In this document: in pieces, positions 25,336 to 33,659 of the stretch
How positions within the stretch are numbered: position 1 is the stretch's first letter
How the letters are laid out: the number at the start of each line of letters is the position of its first letter
Assembly: GCA_902524245.1 (NCBI GenBank)
Contig: CABZCN010000001.1
Coordinates: 248,001-312,000, forward strand
Length of the DNA: 64,000 bases
Direction of reading: 5' to 3'
Origin: an uncultured Alphaproteobacteria bacterium
GTDB lineage: Bacteria; Pseudomonadota; Alphaproteobacteria; HIMB59
Program-made: the position numbers and the translations under genes
The notes under the pieces: generated by a model
The model's input: the letters and a program-made list of their open reading frames with translations, nothing else
Told to the model about the DNA's origin: nothing
The model's database searches: none

Positions 25336-25961
25336 TTTGCTAAATTATAGTCAGCTAGAATACTATTCTTATAAACATTCACACCATTTGGCAAATCATT
25401 TTCAAAAACTTTTTGTTTAATCTCTTCTTCTGGTATGTTGTAACTTCTCCACCTTTCTAAGAGTCTTTTTTCTAAAATTTCATGTTTAGTGGAAATCATT
25501 ATAGTTGAATTGAAAAATTTATGTAATTCCCTCCAAGGATTTATCTTTAATAAAATATAATTACCCTCTACAATAACAACTCTGGTTTCTTTAGAAATAA
25601 TCACTGCTGAAGATCTTGACAATTCAAGAGAACGATCGAAAATAGGTATAGCTACATCATCTTCATTTTGTAATCGAAATAAAAAATTTAAAAAACCCAT
25701 TACATCAAATGTCTCTGGAGCACCTTTTTTTAAAAGAAGACTCTTTTGCTTTAAAATTTGGTCATCATAATGGAAACCATCCATTTGAAGGATACTAGAG
25801 TTGTGTCCCTTCAAAGTAAGATCGTTCATTAATTTTTCAGATATTGTACTTTTTCCAGAGGCAGGTGGACCAGAAAGAGCAATAAAATAGCGGTATTTTA
25901 TATCATTTTTGAGATTATTAAGGAGTTTAATTAAAAGCTCATTGTAATTTAAATCTGACAT
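25332..25961 (-). CDS. frcK: P-loop sugar/nucleoside kinase (FrcK-like)
   Basis: This 209-residue P-loop kinase has Walker A GPPASGKST, a DGFHYDD substrate loop, GAPETFDVMGF, Walker-B-like VVIVEGNYILLK and RLLERWRSY, as in the PanK/uridine-kinase-like family that includes FrcK. The ATG at 25961 was chosen over an in-frame TTG at 26000, because the latter adds 13 residues encoded within the end of xylB. It is co-oriented with xylB and converges on frcA. Sugar phosphorylation is likely, but the substrate is unproven; FrcK itself is only known as an accessory of the frc operon. Confidence 0.7.
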   Translation of the reverse strand: MSDLNYNELLIKLLNNLKNDIKYRYFIALSGPPASGKSTISEKLMNDLTLKGHNSSILQMDGFHYDDQILKQKSLLLKKGAPETFDVMGFLNFLFRLQNEDDVAIPIFDRSLELSRSSAVIISKETRVVIVEGNYILLKINPWRELHKFFNSTIMISTKHEILEKRLLERWRSYNIPEEEIKQKVFENDLPNGVNVYKNSILADYNLAN

Positions 25962-25975
25962 AGTTTTAAAAAAAA

Positions 25976-27421
25976 TTAGTAAATATAATAATTTTTCCAA
26001 TCATTAAATCGATCTTTTAGTAGTGAATTTAGACTTGAGTCCTTTTCAATTATTTTTTTTACAGTCGGTGATTTTAAAACTTCGTTGTGATCTAAATTAT
26101 TAAAACCTAAAAAAGCTAATCTTGCAGCTCCATATGCTGCCATTGCATCTGATGCTTCAGTGATTGCTAAATCTCTATCTAGTATTGAGGCCAAAAGTTT
26201 TATCCAATATTCATTATTTGAACCACCACCTACTACAAATAAATTATCGAGCTTTATTCCTGTTTTAGAGAGTGCTAGGTAATTATCTTTAAGTCCAAAT
26301 GATATTCCCTCTATCAAACTATAAACTAATAGAGATCTATTTGTTTCAATACCCATATTATGAAAACTTGCTCTAACATGAGGGTCGTTGATTGGTGTTC
26401 TTTCTCCAGTCAAATAAGGTAAATAGTATGGGGAGTTGTTTATTAAATTTTCCGAAAGCATCGAATTTTTTAATTGATCAGTAATTTCTTTTAACGATGA
26501 ATTAAAAGTATTTATAAACCAATTAATATTTGAAGTACAAGAGAGCATTACTGACATTAAATGCCATGTTTTTGGCAAACAATGACAAAATGAATGAATA
26601 GCATCATCATAATTTTTTAAAAATTTTTTTGTAGAGCCAAAAATAACACCTGAAGTGCCAAGAGAAATCGATGCATCACCCTCTTCATATAAACCTAGAC
26701 CAACTGCAGCTGCTGCATTATCTCCTGCTCCACCAAAAACTTTGCAATTAATATTGAGGTCATATTTTTCTGCAATATTTTTCCTGATAATTCCAGTTTG
26801 ATCAGTCCCTTCACAAATATTTGGCATTTGTGAAATATCCATAAAACCTGCATCAAGTAATTTTTTTGACCAATTTCTATTTTCAATATCTAGCCAATAA
26901 GTTCCGGAGGCGTCAGACAAATCACTAAAAAATTCACCAGTTAAGTAAAACCTCAAATAATCTTTGGGCAGTAAAACTTTATGAATTAATTTAAAATTTT
27001 CAAATTCATTATTTTTTATCCATAGTAATTTAGGTGCAGTAAATCCTGGCATAGCAATGTTTCCTGCAATATCCATGACTGATGTATCTTCCATAATGTC
27101 TTTACACTCATTATGACTTCTCGTGTCATTCCACAAAATACAAGGCCTAATTACTTGATGATCTTTATCAATACATGTAGCTCCATGCATGTGTCCTGAA
27201 AATGAAATTGATTTAATTTCGTTTAATCTTACTTTTTCTTTTAATTGTCTAAGACACTGTTCTAATGCTTTAATCCATAGAGAGGGATCTTGTTCAGACC
27301 AACCACTTTTTGGATTTGATAATGATATATCTTTACTCGAAACGTTATGTATTATTTCTTGGTCATCTCCAATAATTAGACATTTCATTGAAGAGGTCCC
27401 TAAGTCTATTCCTAAATACAT
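25976..27421 (-). CDS. xylB: Xylulokinase (XylB-like, FGGY family)
   Basis: This 481-residue kinase phosphorylates D-xylulose to xylulose 5-phosphate. It starts MYLGIDLGTSSMKCLIIGDD; further motifs are SGWSEQDPSLW, ISFSGHMHGATCIDK, RPCILWNDTRSHNEC, GGAGDNAAAAVG and LFVVGGGSNNEYWIKLLASI. The aspartate in GGAGDNAA corresponds to the catalytic base of the family. The length is normal. D-lyxose isomerase, about 2 kb away on the same strand, would feed D-xylulose to it. Divergent from the aldolase-like gene at 27494. Confidence 0.88.
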   Translation of the reverse strand: MYLGIDLGTSSMKCLIIGDDQEIIHNVSSKDISLSNPKSGWSEQDPSLWIKALEQCLRQLKEKVRLNEIKSISFSGHMHGATCIDKDHQVIRPCILWNDTRSHNECKDIMEDTSVMDIAGNIAMPGFTAPKLLWIKNNEFENFKLIHKVLLPKDYLRFYLTGEFFSDLSDASGTYWLDIENRNWSKKLLDAGFMDISQMPNICEGTDQTGIIRKNIAEKYDLNINCKVFGGAGDNAAAAVGLGLYEEGDASISLGTSGVIFGSTKKFLKNYDDAIHSFCHCLPKTWHLMSVMLSCTSNINWFINTFNSSLKEITDQLKNSMLSENLINNSPYYLPYLTGERTPINDPHVRASFHNMGIETNRSLLVYSLIEGISFGLKDNYLALSKTGIKLDNLFVVGGGSNNEYWIKLLASILDRDLAITEASDAMAAYGAARLAFLGFNNLDHNEVLKSPTVKKIIEKDSSLNSLLKDRFNDWKNYYIY

Positions 27422-27469
27422 TTAATTATTATATAATGTTAAGATTAATTTTTCTATTTATAGTATAAA

Positions 27470-27475
27470 TATAAT
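27470..27475 (+). promoter_or_regulatory. Putative -10 element of the aldolase-like gene
   Basis: TATAAT is 18 bases before the ATG at 27494, inside a 72-bp divergent gap with xylB. The opposite strand also has a TATAAT-like stretch near 27430-27436 suited to xylB. No operator palindrome stands out in this gap. Confidence 0.35.
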
Positions 27476-27493
27476 GATGGTAATTTTGAATTT

Positions 27494-28483
27494 ATGAAAA
27501 AGTCGCTTGATTTAAAACTCCAAAGAATCAGAAAATATAACTTTACTTCAAAAGATTTTATTATTGCAGATGCCAAAGACGCTGATATGGGAGGTGGAAT
27601 ACCTGCACCTGGAAAAAAAAGAAATAAAAATGGTTTGATTTTAAGTCAATATAAAAATTTAAAAGATTATTTAGATATGATGGAGTCTATAACTAAATCT
27701 AAACTTGTGGACATTATGCTTATGTCTGCATCCAATGCAGAGTTATTATTTAAAAAAGGAATTTTTAAAAATTCACCAGTAACTCCCGCTGTTAGAATGA
27801 ATGATACATCTGATATTTGGGATATCAGACATGGAAATTATAAAAAAGAAATGGCTACACCTTTTCGAACTGCTAATTTAAAAAATATAAAAAAATTTGT
27901 GAATCTTGGGTTATTTTCGGTTACATTTTCCAAAAGTCTGGAGCATGATCTAGAAATGTTAAATGCTTATAGAAAATTTAGACAAGAAGCTGAAATAAAT
28001 AATTTTAATTATTTTTTAGAGGTTTTTAATCCCCAAACAAAAACTGGCTTAAATCAAATTCAATTAGGCGAATATGTGAATGACTGTATCCTTAAGACAC
28101 TCGCTGGTCAGTTAAAAAGCGAAAGGCCTTTGTTTCTTAAAATGCCTTATAATGGACCTAAAGCTATGGAAGAATTAGCAAGTTATGATCCAGAAAATCT
28201 TATAGTAGGCATTCTCGGCGGCAAAAAAGGTACAACAAGAGATTGTTTTGAACTTATTTCAAAATCTTCTAGATATGGAGCAAAAGTTGCATTATTTGGT
28301 AGAAAAATTAATTTAGCTGAGGACCAAATGCTGATTATAAAAATAATGAGAGATGTTGTTAGCGGAATGGACCCAATTGAGGGAGTTAAATTTTATCATG
28401 ATCAACTCATTAAAAAAAAAATTAAACCAGATAAAGCCTTAAGCAAAGATTTAGAAATCACTGAAAAAGTACTTAAGCTCTAA
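27494..28483 (+). CDS. Uncharacterised TIM-barrel protein, possible class I aldolase
   Basis: This is a 329-residue soluble protein of unassigned family. Its layout suggests a beta/alpha barrel: repeated strand-like cores at FIIADAKDADMGGG, VDIMLMSASNAELLF, FSVTFSKSLEHDLEML, FLEVFNPQ, PLFLKMPYNGPKAMEEL, LIVGILGG and GAKVALFGRKIN. The lysine in FLKMPYNG is placed like the Schiff-base lysine of LacD/DeoC-type aldolases. It stands among pentose genes and ends directly against the PfkB kinase gene (28483|28484). Cleavage of a sugar phosphate is a guess; no firm family name can be given. Confidence 0.6.
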   Translation: MKKSLDLKLQRIRKYNFTSKDFIIADAKDADMGGGIPAPGKKRNKNGLILSQYKNLKDYLDMMESITKSKLVDIMLMSASNAELLFKKGIFKNSPVTPAVRMNDTSDIWDIRHGNYKKEMATPFRTANLKNIKKFVNLGLFSVTFSKSLEHDLEMLNAYRKFRQEAEINNFNYFLEVFNPQTKTGLNQIQLGEYVNDCILKTLAGQLKSERPLFLKMPYNGPKAMEELASYDPENLIVGILGGKKGTTRDCFELISKSSRYGAKVALFGRKINLAEDQMLIIKIMRDVVSGMDPIEGVKFYHDQLIKKKIKPDKALSKDLEITEKVLKL

Positions 28484-29464
28484 TTAGAGAAATTTAATTT
28501 TCGGTATATTACCACTAGAGAATTCTGTTTTAAGAATTGAACTTGCAGCTGAATGAGCCTTTTGTAAAATTTTTTTTATACCCCAATCTTCATGTATTCC
28601 ATATAAGCAAGCTGCACAAAATGCATCACCAGCGCCCACCTTACTAACTATCTGAGTATTTTTTAATAATTTTGATTTATACCAGTGAGAAAGTTTATTC
28701 TTATCTTTCCATAAAGTGAGTTGGGGTGAATGTAAAACAACAGCTTTATTTACTCCACAATCTAAAAGATAATTAACTGCAGATTCAGCATTTTTTCTAT
28801 TAAATTTACTTTTAAAAATTATTTTGAAACCTGTAGCTAGCTCAGCTTCTATTTCATTTAAGAAGAGATAGTCACAATATTTTGCCGCACTTCTGATAAT
28901 TTTTTTATAGTTTTTATGATCATAAGATGCAAGATCTAAACAATTCAACATTCCCATTTTTTTTGTTTTTTTTAAAACTGAACACAACTTAGTTTCATTA
29001 TTATTGTTTAATTCATCTAATTCACCGAGAAAAGTCAAATATCCTACGTAGAAAATTTTTGGTTTATAATTTTTTATGTCTGATAATTTTATATTTCGAT
29101 AGCTTAGTTTTTCATTAGCTCCTGGATAATGAAAAAAGGTTCTCTCACCTCCACCTTGAGACATTATCAATGTATAGGATGTTTTAATTTTTTTTAGAAC
29201 AGTTAAATATTTTGAAATGATATTATTTTTTTTATTATGTTTTTTTATTATATCTGCTTCTTTATCTTTACCTATACAACCAAGAGCAATTTTGGGATAC
29301 TTAAAACCTAAATATTCCAAATTTGTTAAAACATTTGAAGGCCCTCCACCAACACCGTCTATTTTTCTTTCAACTATTGATGTTTTTCCTTCAGATGGCC
29401 AATTTTTAATTTTGTAAGATATGTCTACACACCAAATACCTGAGGCAATTATTCCTTTTTTCAT
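28484..29464 (-). CDS. PfkB-family sugar kinase
   Basis: This 326-residue ribokinase-fold enzyme phosphorylates a sugar with ATP. It has the N-terminal substrate motif DGVGGGPSNVLTNLEYLG (about 36-53) and the C-terminal anion-hole and catalytic motif KVGAGDAFCAACLYGI (about 277-292). The length is normal. It follows the D-lyxose isomerase gene by five bases on the same strand, so the pair may process an aldose or ketose. It has many lysines and long AT-rich loops, in line with base composition. Substrate unknown. Confidence 0.82.
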   Translation of the reverse strand: MKKGIIASGIWCVDISYKIKNWPSEGKTSIVERKIDGVGGGPSNVLTNLEYLGFKYPKIALGCIGKDKEADIIKKHNKKNNIISKYLTVLKKIKTSYTLIMSQGGGERTFFHYPGANEKLSYRNIKLSDIKNYKPKIFYVGYLTFLGELDELNNNNETKLCSVLKKTKKMGMLNCLDLASYDHKNYKKIIRSAAKYCDYLFLNEIEAELATGFKIIFKSKFNRKNAESAVNYLLDCGVNKAVVLHSPQLTLWKDKNKLSHWYKSKLLKNTQIVSKVGAGDAFCAACLYGIHEDWGIKKILQKAHSAASSILKTEFSSGNIPKIKFL

Positions 29465-29469
29465 TAATC

Positions 29470-30135
29470 TTATATTTCATTCCATAATGGGTGTAAAATC
29501 TCTTCATCTTCCTCAACCTCAGTAAACCTTCCCACACTTTCTAAAAAATAGTTATCTTTGTTATCATCGTTAACTTGAGATACCTCTCCTGCCATAACCA
29601 TTCCTGAACCCTCAGCTGAGTAAAATTTATGATATATATTTCTTTCAACAGTGACGCTTTGACCTCTTTTTAAAATCAATGGTTCTCTTGGTGCAATAGA
29701 AACTATTTCACCATCAACAAGAACGTCAATTTTAGTGTTTAATTCAATTTGATTTGAGTCGACTTCTAAAAATTCAATTACTAACTCTCCGCCTCCCCGA
29801 TTAATTATATCTTCCAGTTTTACCTTATGGCTATGAAAAGGAATTTCTTGACCCTCCCTCATAAATAATAATTTTTCTGCATAGGGTTTGTCATCATTAT
29901 TACCCTGTATTCCATTCCTTATACAAAACAAGGTTATACCTTTTTTTTCAAATTCCCCTTTACCAAAATCAGTAACATCCCAGCCCATTTGATGATTTTT
30001 TAAATAATTTTTTAAATTGGGATTATTGTTGTACTCTTCTTTAGACCAATAGCCCCATTTAGGTAGAACCCACGAATATCTATCAATCATGTCTTTAGCT
30101 TCAGATATTGCAGCATTTATTTCAGATCTTTTCAT
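29470..30135 (-). CDS. D-lyxose isomerase
   Basis: This 221-residue cupin-type aldose isomerase belongs to the family of the E. coli O157 D-lyxose isomerase, interconverting D-lyxose and D-xylulose or D-mannose and D-fructose. It opens MKRSEINAAISEAKDMIDRY and has YSWVLPKWGYWS. The Mn-binding motif HSHKVKLED has H101, H103 and E108, and a later histidine, H169, lies in NIYHKFYSAEG. Length matches. Next to PfkB kinase and near xylB, it would supply D-xylulose. The exact sugar preference is not visible. Confidence 0.85.
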   Translation of the reverse strand: MKRSEINAAISEAKDMIDRYSWVLPKWGYWSKEEYNNNPNLKNYLKNHQMGWDVTDFGKGEFEKKGITLFCIRNGIQGNNDDKPYAEKLLFMREGQEIPFHSHKVKLEDIINRGGGELVIEFLEVDSNQIELNTKIDVLVDGEIVSIAPREPLILKRGQSVTVERNIYHKFYSAEGSGMVMAGEVSQVNDDNKDNYFLESVGRFTEVEEDEEILHPLWNEI

Positions 30136-30169
30136 TTCAACTTAGATTATCAAAAAAATAAATAATTGA

Positions 30170-30175
30170 TATAAT
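30170..30175 (+). promoter_or_regulatory. Putative -10 element abutting the hydroxyacid dehydrogenase gene
   Basis: TATAAT ends six bases before the ATG at 30182. Transcription from it would begin at the start codon itself, a leaderless mRNA. The 46-bp divergent gap holds no ribosome site for this gene. Confidence 0.42.
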
Positions 30176-30181
30176 CAAGTA

Positions 30182-31198
30182 ATGAAAACAATAATTGTTG
30201 ATCCTTTTCCTAGACAAATGGATCTTATCTTCTCTAAAGATAAGCTTGTTTATTTAAAAAAAAATTTCAAACTTATAAATGCGCCAATAAAAAATAAAAA
30301 AAATTTTTATGAAAACAACATATCAACAGCAGATTTTATAATTGGACAACCTGACCTTCCTAATTCAATTTTAAAAAAGGCTGCAAAACTTAAAGCTATA
30401 TTCAATGTTGAGAGCAACTTCATGGATAACATGGATTACGAGTATTGTTTTAGAAATGGTATCTATATTTTATCCACTGCTCCTGTTTTTGCTCAAACAG
30501 TTGCTGAAATTGCAGTTGGTTTTACTTTATCACTTAAGAGGGAAATTCATAAATCACATATAGATTTTATTAATAACAAAGAACAATATGGATTAGAAAG
30601 CAACATGAATTGTAGTTTATTGCAGAATAACACTGTCAGTTTTATTGGTTTTGGAGATCTGGCCAAAAAGTTAAAACCTTTGTTAGAGCCTTTCACAAAT
30701 AATTTTCTTGCATACGACCCATGGCTTCCAAGTAAGTTACTTGAGGAAAATAATTGTAAAACTAAGTCTCTTAATGAAATATTTAAAAAATCAGATGTGA
30801 TATATATTCTAAGTTCGATAACGACAAAAAACAAACATATGATTGATAAAAAGCTACTAGATCTGATGAAACAAAATTCTTGTTTACTAATTTTAAGTAG
30901 AGCTAATGTAGTGAATTTTAAAGACCTACTACAAATTTCAAAAAAAAGAAAAATAAAAGTTGCAACAGATGTATTTCCTGAGGAGCCAGTAAAAAAAGAT
31001 GATCCCATACGTAAATCTAAAAATATTCTTTTCTCAGCACACAGAGCTGGAGCTCTAAAGTCTGTATTTTATGAAATGGGCGAAATAGTGTTTGAAGATT
31101 TAAAACTTATAAATAAAGGTCTCCCTCCAAAGTTGTGCAGGAAAGCAGAGCTAGAGACTGTCAGAAAGATAAGATCAAAACCAGTAAAGATTAATTAA
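30182..31198 (+). CDS. D-isomer-specific 2-hydroxyacid dehydrogenase family protein
   Basis: This is a 338-residue NAD(P)-dependent oxidoreductase. The N-terminal catalytic domain is followed by a Rossmann core VSFIGFGDLAKKLKPLL (about 150-166), where the usual GxGxxG reads GFGDLA. The catalytic triad is visible as arginine in LILSRANVV, glutamate in DVFPEEPV and histidine in LFSAHRAGAL. Length is normal. It opens a co-directional run with fucU, a PfkB kinase and an aldo-keto reductase. It may reduce or oxidise a sugar-derived 2-hydroxyacid; the substrate is unknown. Confidence 0.85.
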   Translation: MKTIIVDPFPRQMDLIFSKDKLVYLKKNFKLINAPIKNKKNFYENNISTADFIIGQPDLPNSILKKAAKLKAIFNVESNFMDNMDYEYCFRNGIYILSTAPVFAQTVAEIAVGFTLSLKREIHKSHIDFINNKEQYGLESNMNCSLLQNNTVSFIGFGDLAKKLKPLLEPFTNNFLAYDPWLPSKLLEENNCKTKSLNEIFKKSDVIYILSSITTKNKHMIDKKLLDLMKQNSCLLILSRANVVNFKDLLQISKKRKIKVATDVFPEEPVKKDDPIRKSKNILFSAHRAGALKSVFYEMGEIVFEDLKLINKGLPPKLCRKAELETVRKIRSKPVKIN

Positions 31199-31237
31199 TT
31201 AAGTTGAATTTAAGGAATTAATTTAGTTCTATATAAT

Positions 31238-31696
31238 ATGCTTATTAAAATTGATCCTATTCTTAGTCCAGAGGTTCTGCATACTTTAAGAGCGATGGGA
31301 CATGGAGATAAATTAATTTTATGTGACTCAAATTTTCCTGCCTATTCGATGAACTCCAGAGTTCATCGTATTGATGGAGTAAATGCTGCAAGAGCTGCCG
31401 AGGCTATACTCTCCGTATTTCCTCTAGATAGCTTTATCGACTCCCCTATTCAAAGGATGGAAATTGATGGAAATCCAGATCAATTAAATGAAGTTCACCA
31501 AGAAATAATTGACATAACTAAGAAAATTTCAGGAGAGCATTGGAAAATTTCATCCATTGAAAGGTTTAAATTTTATGATGAAGCCAAAAAGGCGTTTGCC
31601 ATAATAACAACAAACGAAACTAGACCATTTGGATGCTTTATCTTAACTAAAGGAGTTGTTAAACCTGATGGTAGTGTTTGGGTACTAGATAAGTGA
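31238..31696 (+). CDS. fucU: RbsD/FucU-family sugar mutarotase
   Basis: This 152-residue protein interconverts sugar anomers (fucose, ribose or related). The catalytic histidine lies in LRAMGHGDKLILCDSNFPA (residues about 18-36), the family hallmark. The late segment ETRPFGCFILTKGVV is also typical of FucU. TATAAT (31232-31237) directly abuts the ATG. If that hexamer were the promoter it could not serve this start, so transcription probably arrives from upstream. Its stop overlaps the next gene (GTGA, 31693-31696). Confidence 0.88.
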   Translation: MLIKIDPILSPEVLHTLRAMGHGDKLILCDSNFPAYSMNSRVHRIDGVNAARAAEAILSVFPLDSFIDSPIQRMEIDGNPDQLNEVHQEIIDITKKISGEHWKISSIERFKFYDEAKKAFAIITTNETRPFGCFILTKGVVKPDGSVWVLDK

Positions 31697-32598
31697 GTAT
31701 TTGTGTATTTGGGATATTCGTTGCAGATCTATGTTTTTTTGCAAATGATATTCCAATACCAGGCCAAACGATATTAGGAAAAAAATACATCATCGGACCA
31801 GGTGGTAAAGGGTCTAACCAAGCAATAGCAGCAGCAAGAGCTGGAGGTAATGTATCATTTATAAGTAAAGTGGGTAAAGATAGCTATGCCGATCTTGCAA
31901 TCTCGTTATATGAGAGAGATAAAATAAATTATGATGGTTTGGTTATCTCTGAAAATGAATCAACTGGGGCCGCAGGTATTTTCATTAATGAAAAAACTGG
32001 GCAAAATGCAATAAATGTCGTTCCAGGAGCTGCTAGTACAATCGATAAAAAGTTAATCGACTCAAAGTTAAATATAATAGAGTCTTCTGATGTTTTTTTA
32101 ACTCAGTTAGAGACACCAAAAGAGGCAACAATCTATGCTCTAAAAAAAGCGAAAAATTTTAATTGTACAACAATTCTTAATCCAGCACCCGCCAGTGATA
32201 TAACTGATGATAACTTTCAATATTTTGATTTTTTTACCCCCAATGAAACGGAAGCAAGTTTTTATTACGGCCAATCAATTAAAAATGAGGAAGATTGTAA
32301 AAAAGCTGGAAATTTTTTTTTAGATAAAGGGATAAAAAATATAATAATTACACTCGGAGAAAATGGTTGTTATTTTAAAAACAATAAAGAGGAGTTTATA
32401 GTACCTGCTTCAAATCTAAAAAAACTAGTAGTTGACACAACAGGTGCGGGAGATGCTTTTAATGGGGCTCTAAGTGTGGCAATCTCACAAAATAAAAACT
32501 ACAAAGAAGCTATTGAGTTTGCTAATCTTGTGGCAGGTATTTCTGTTACAAGGGAGGGAGCAGCAAATTCAATGCCATACAAAGAGGAGTTACTTTAA
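31693..32598 (+). CDS. Ribokinase-like PfkB sugar kinase
   Basis: This 301-residue kinase is close to RbsK. It has the substrate motif IGPGGKGSNQAIAAARAGG (about 36-54), FISKVGKDSYAD, TILNPAPASD, FTPNETEA and the ATP/catalytic motif DTTGAGDAFNGAL (about 247-259). It begins with GTG overlapping the fucU stop, so mutarotase and kinase are made together. D-ribose or a related furanose is the natural guess. No ribose transporter gene adjoins it, but FrcBCA-type importers can carry ribose. Confidence 0.87.
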   Translation: MSICVFGIFVADLCFFANDIPIPGQTILGKKYIIGPGGKGSNQAIAAARAGGNVSFISKVGKDSYADLAISLYERDKINYDGLVISENESTGAAGIFINEKTGQNAINVVPGAASTIDKKLIDSKLNIIESSDVFLTQLETPKEATIYALKKAKNFNCTTILNPAPASDITDDNFQYFDFFTPNETEASFYYGQSIKNEEDCKKAGNFFLDKGIKNIIITLGENGCYFKNNKEEFIVPASNLKKLVVDTTGAGDAFNGALSVAISQNKNYKEAIEFANLVAGISVTREGAANSMPYKEELL

Positions 32599-32600
32599 AA

Positions 32601-33626
32601 ATGCCATATATTTCAGACAAAAATCGCTATCAAAAAATGCATTATAGAAAATGTGGTGATAGTGGTTTAAAACTACCTATATTGTCAATAGGGTTATGGC
32701 ATAACTTTGGTGGCAATGGAATGGCTTCAGAGTCTAAAAAAATTCTTTTTGAGTCTTTTGATGCAGGAATTACTCATTTTGATTTAGCAAATAATTATGG
32801 ACCACCTTATGGCAGTGCTGAGTCTAATTTTGGAAAAGTCATGAAAAATGATCTTGGAAAATACCGTGATGAGTTAATAATATCGTCTAAAGCAGGTTAC
32901 GATATGTGGGATGGACCATATGGTGAATGGGGTTCAAAAAAACATATAATTGCTAGTTGCGATCAAAGTTTAAAGAGGATGAAACTGGATTATGTAGATA
33001 TATTTTATTCTCATCGTTTTGATCCAAATACACCTCTTGAGGAAACAGCTGATGCTTTAGAAAGTATCTATAAAGCTGGTAAGGCCCTGTATATTGGTGT
33101 CTCTTCATACTCCTCCAATAAGACAAATAAAATGATTTCAATTTTAAAGAGCAAAGGTATCAAATTATTAATTCATCAACCTTCTTATTCATTAATCAAT
33201 AGATGGATTGAAAAAGATTTAACAAAAACTCTCATAAAAAAAGGGGTTGGTTGTATCGCCTTTTCTCCACTAGCCCAAGGTTTTTTATCTAATAAATATT
33301 TGAAAGGAATTCCCAAAGTTTCAAGGGTTAATGAAAATAGCTCTTTCAGCAAAAATTTAATAACGAAAAAAAATACTAAAATTATTAATGAACTCAGTAA
33401 AATTGCGAAAAAAAGAAATCAATCTCTATCCCAAATGGCTATAGCATGGGTATTAAATAATCGTGCAATAACTTCTGCTTTAATTGGAGCTAGAACCGTA
33501 AAACAGCTTAAAGAAAACTTAGCTACACTTGATAATTTAAAATTTTCAAAAAAAGAAATAAAAGAAATAAATAAAGCTGCAAAAGAGGGTGATATAAATA
33601 TATGGGCTCCTTCTAGTGCCCATTGA
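32601..33626 (+). CDS. Aldo-keto reductase, YghZ/GpR-like
   Basis: This 341-residue NADPH-dependent reductase has a TIM barrel resembling E. coli YghZ (L-glyceraldehyde 3-phosphate reductase). Visible residues include aspartate and tyrosine of the tetrad in HFDLANNYGPPYGSAE (about 53-68), lysine in IISSKAGYDMW and histidine in DIFYSHRFDPN. The cofactor end is SALIGARTVKQLKENL. It starts two bases after the ribokinase stop and is probably the last gene of that operon. It may detoxify or reduce a sugar aldehyde. Confidence 0.87.
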   Translation: MPYISDKNRYQKMHYRKCGDSGLKLPILSIGLWHNFGGNGMASESKKILFESFDAGITHFDLANNYGPPYGSAESNFGKVMKNDLGKYRDELIISSKAGYDMWDGPYGEWGSKKHIIASCDQSLKRMKLDYVDIFYSHRFDPNTPLEETADALESIYKAGKALYIGVSSYSSNKTNKMISILKSKGIKLLIHQPSYSLINRWIEKDLTKTLIKKGVGCIAFSPLAQGFLSNKYLKGIPKVSRVNENSSFSKNLITKKNTKIINELSKIAKKRNQSLSQMAIAWVLNNRAITSALIGARTVKQLKENLATLDNLKFSKKEIKEINKAAKEGDINIWAPSSAH

Positions 33627-33659
33627 ATAATTCAAATTTTTTATTATCTCACTAATAAA

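Noticed and set aside
25962-26000. TTG start for the FrcK-like kinase
   Set aside because: It lengthens the protein with residues encoded over the end of xylB; ATG 25961 is simpler.
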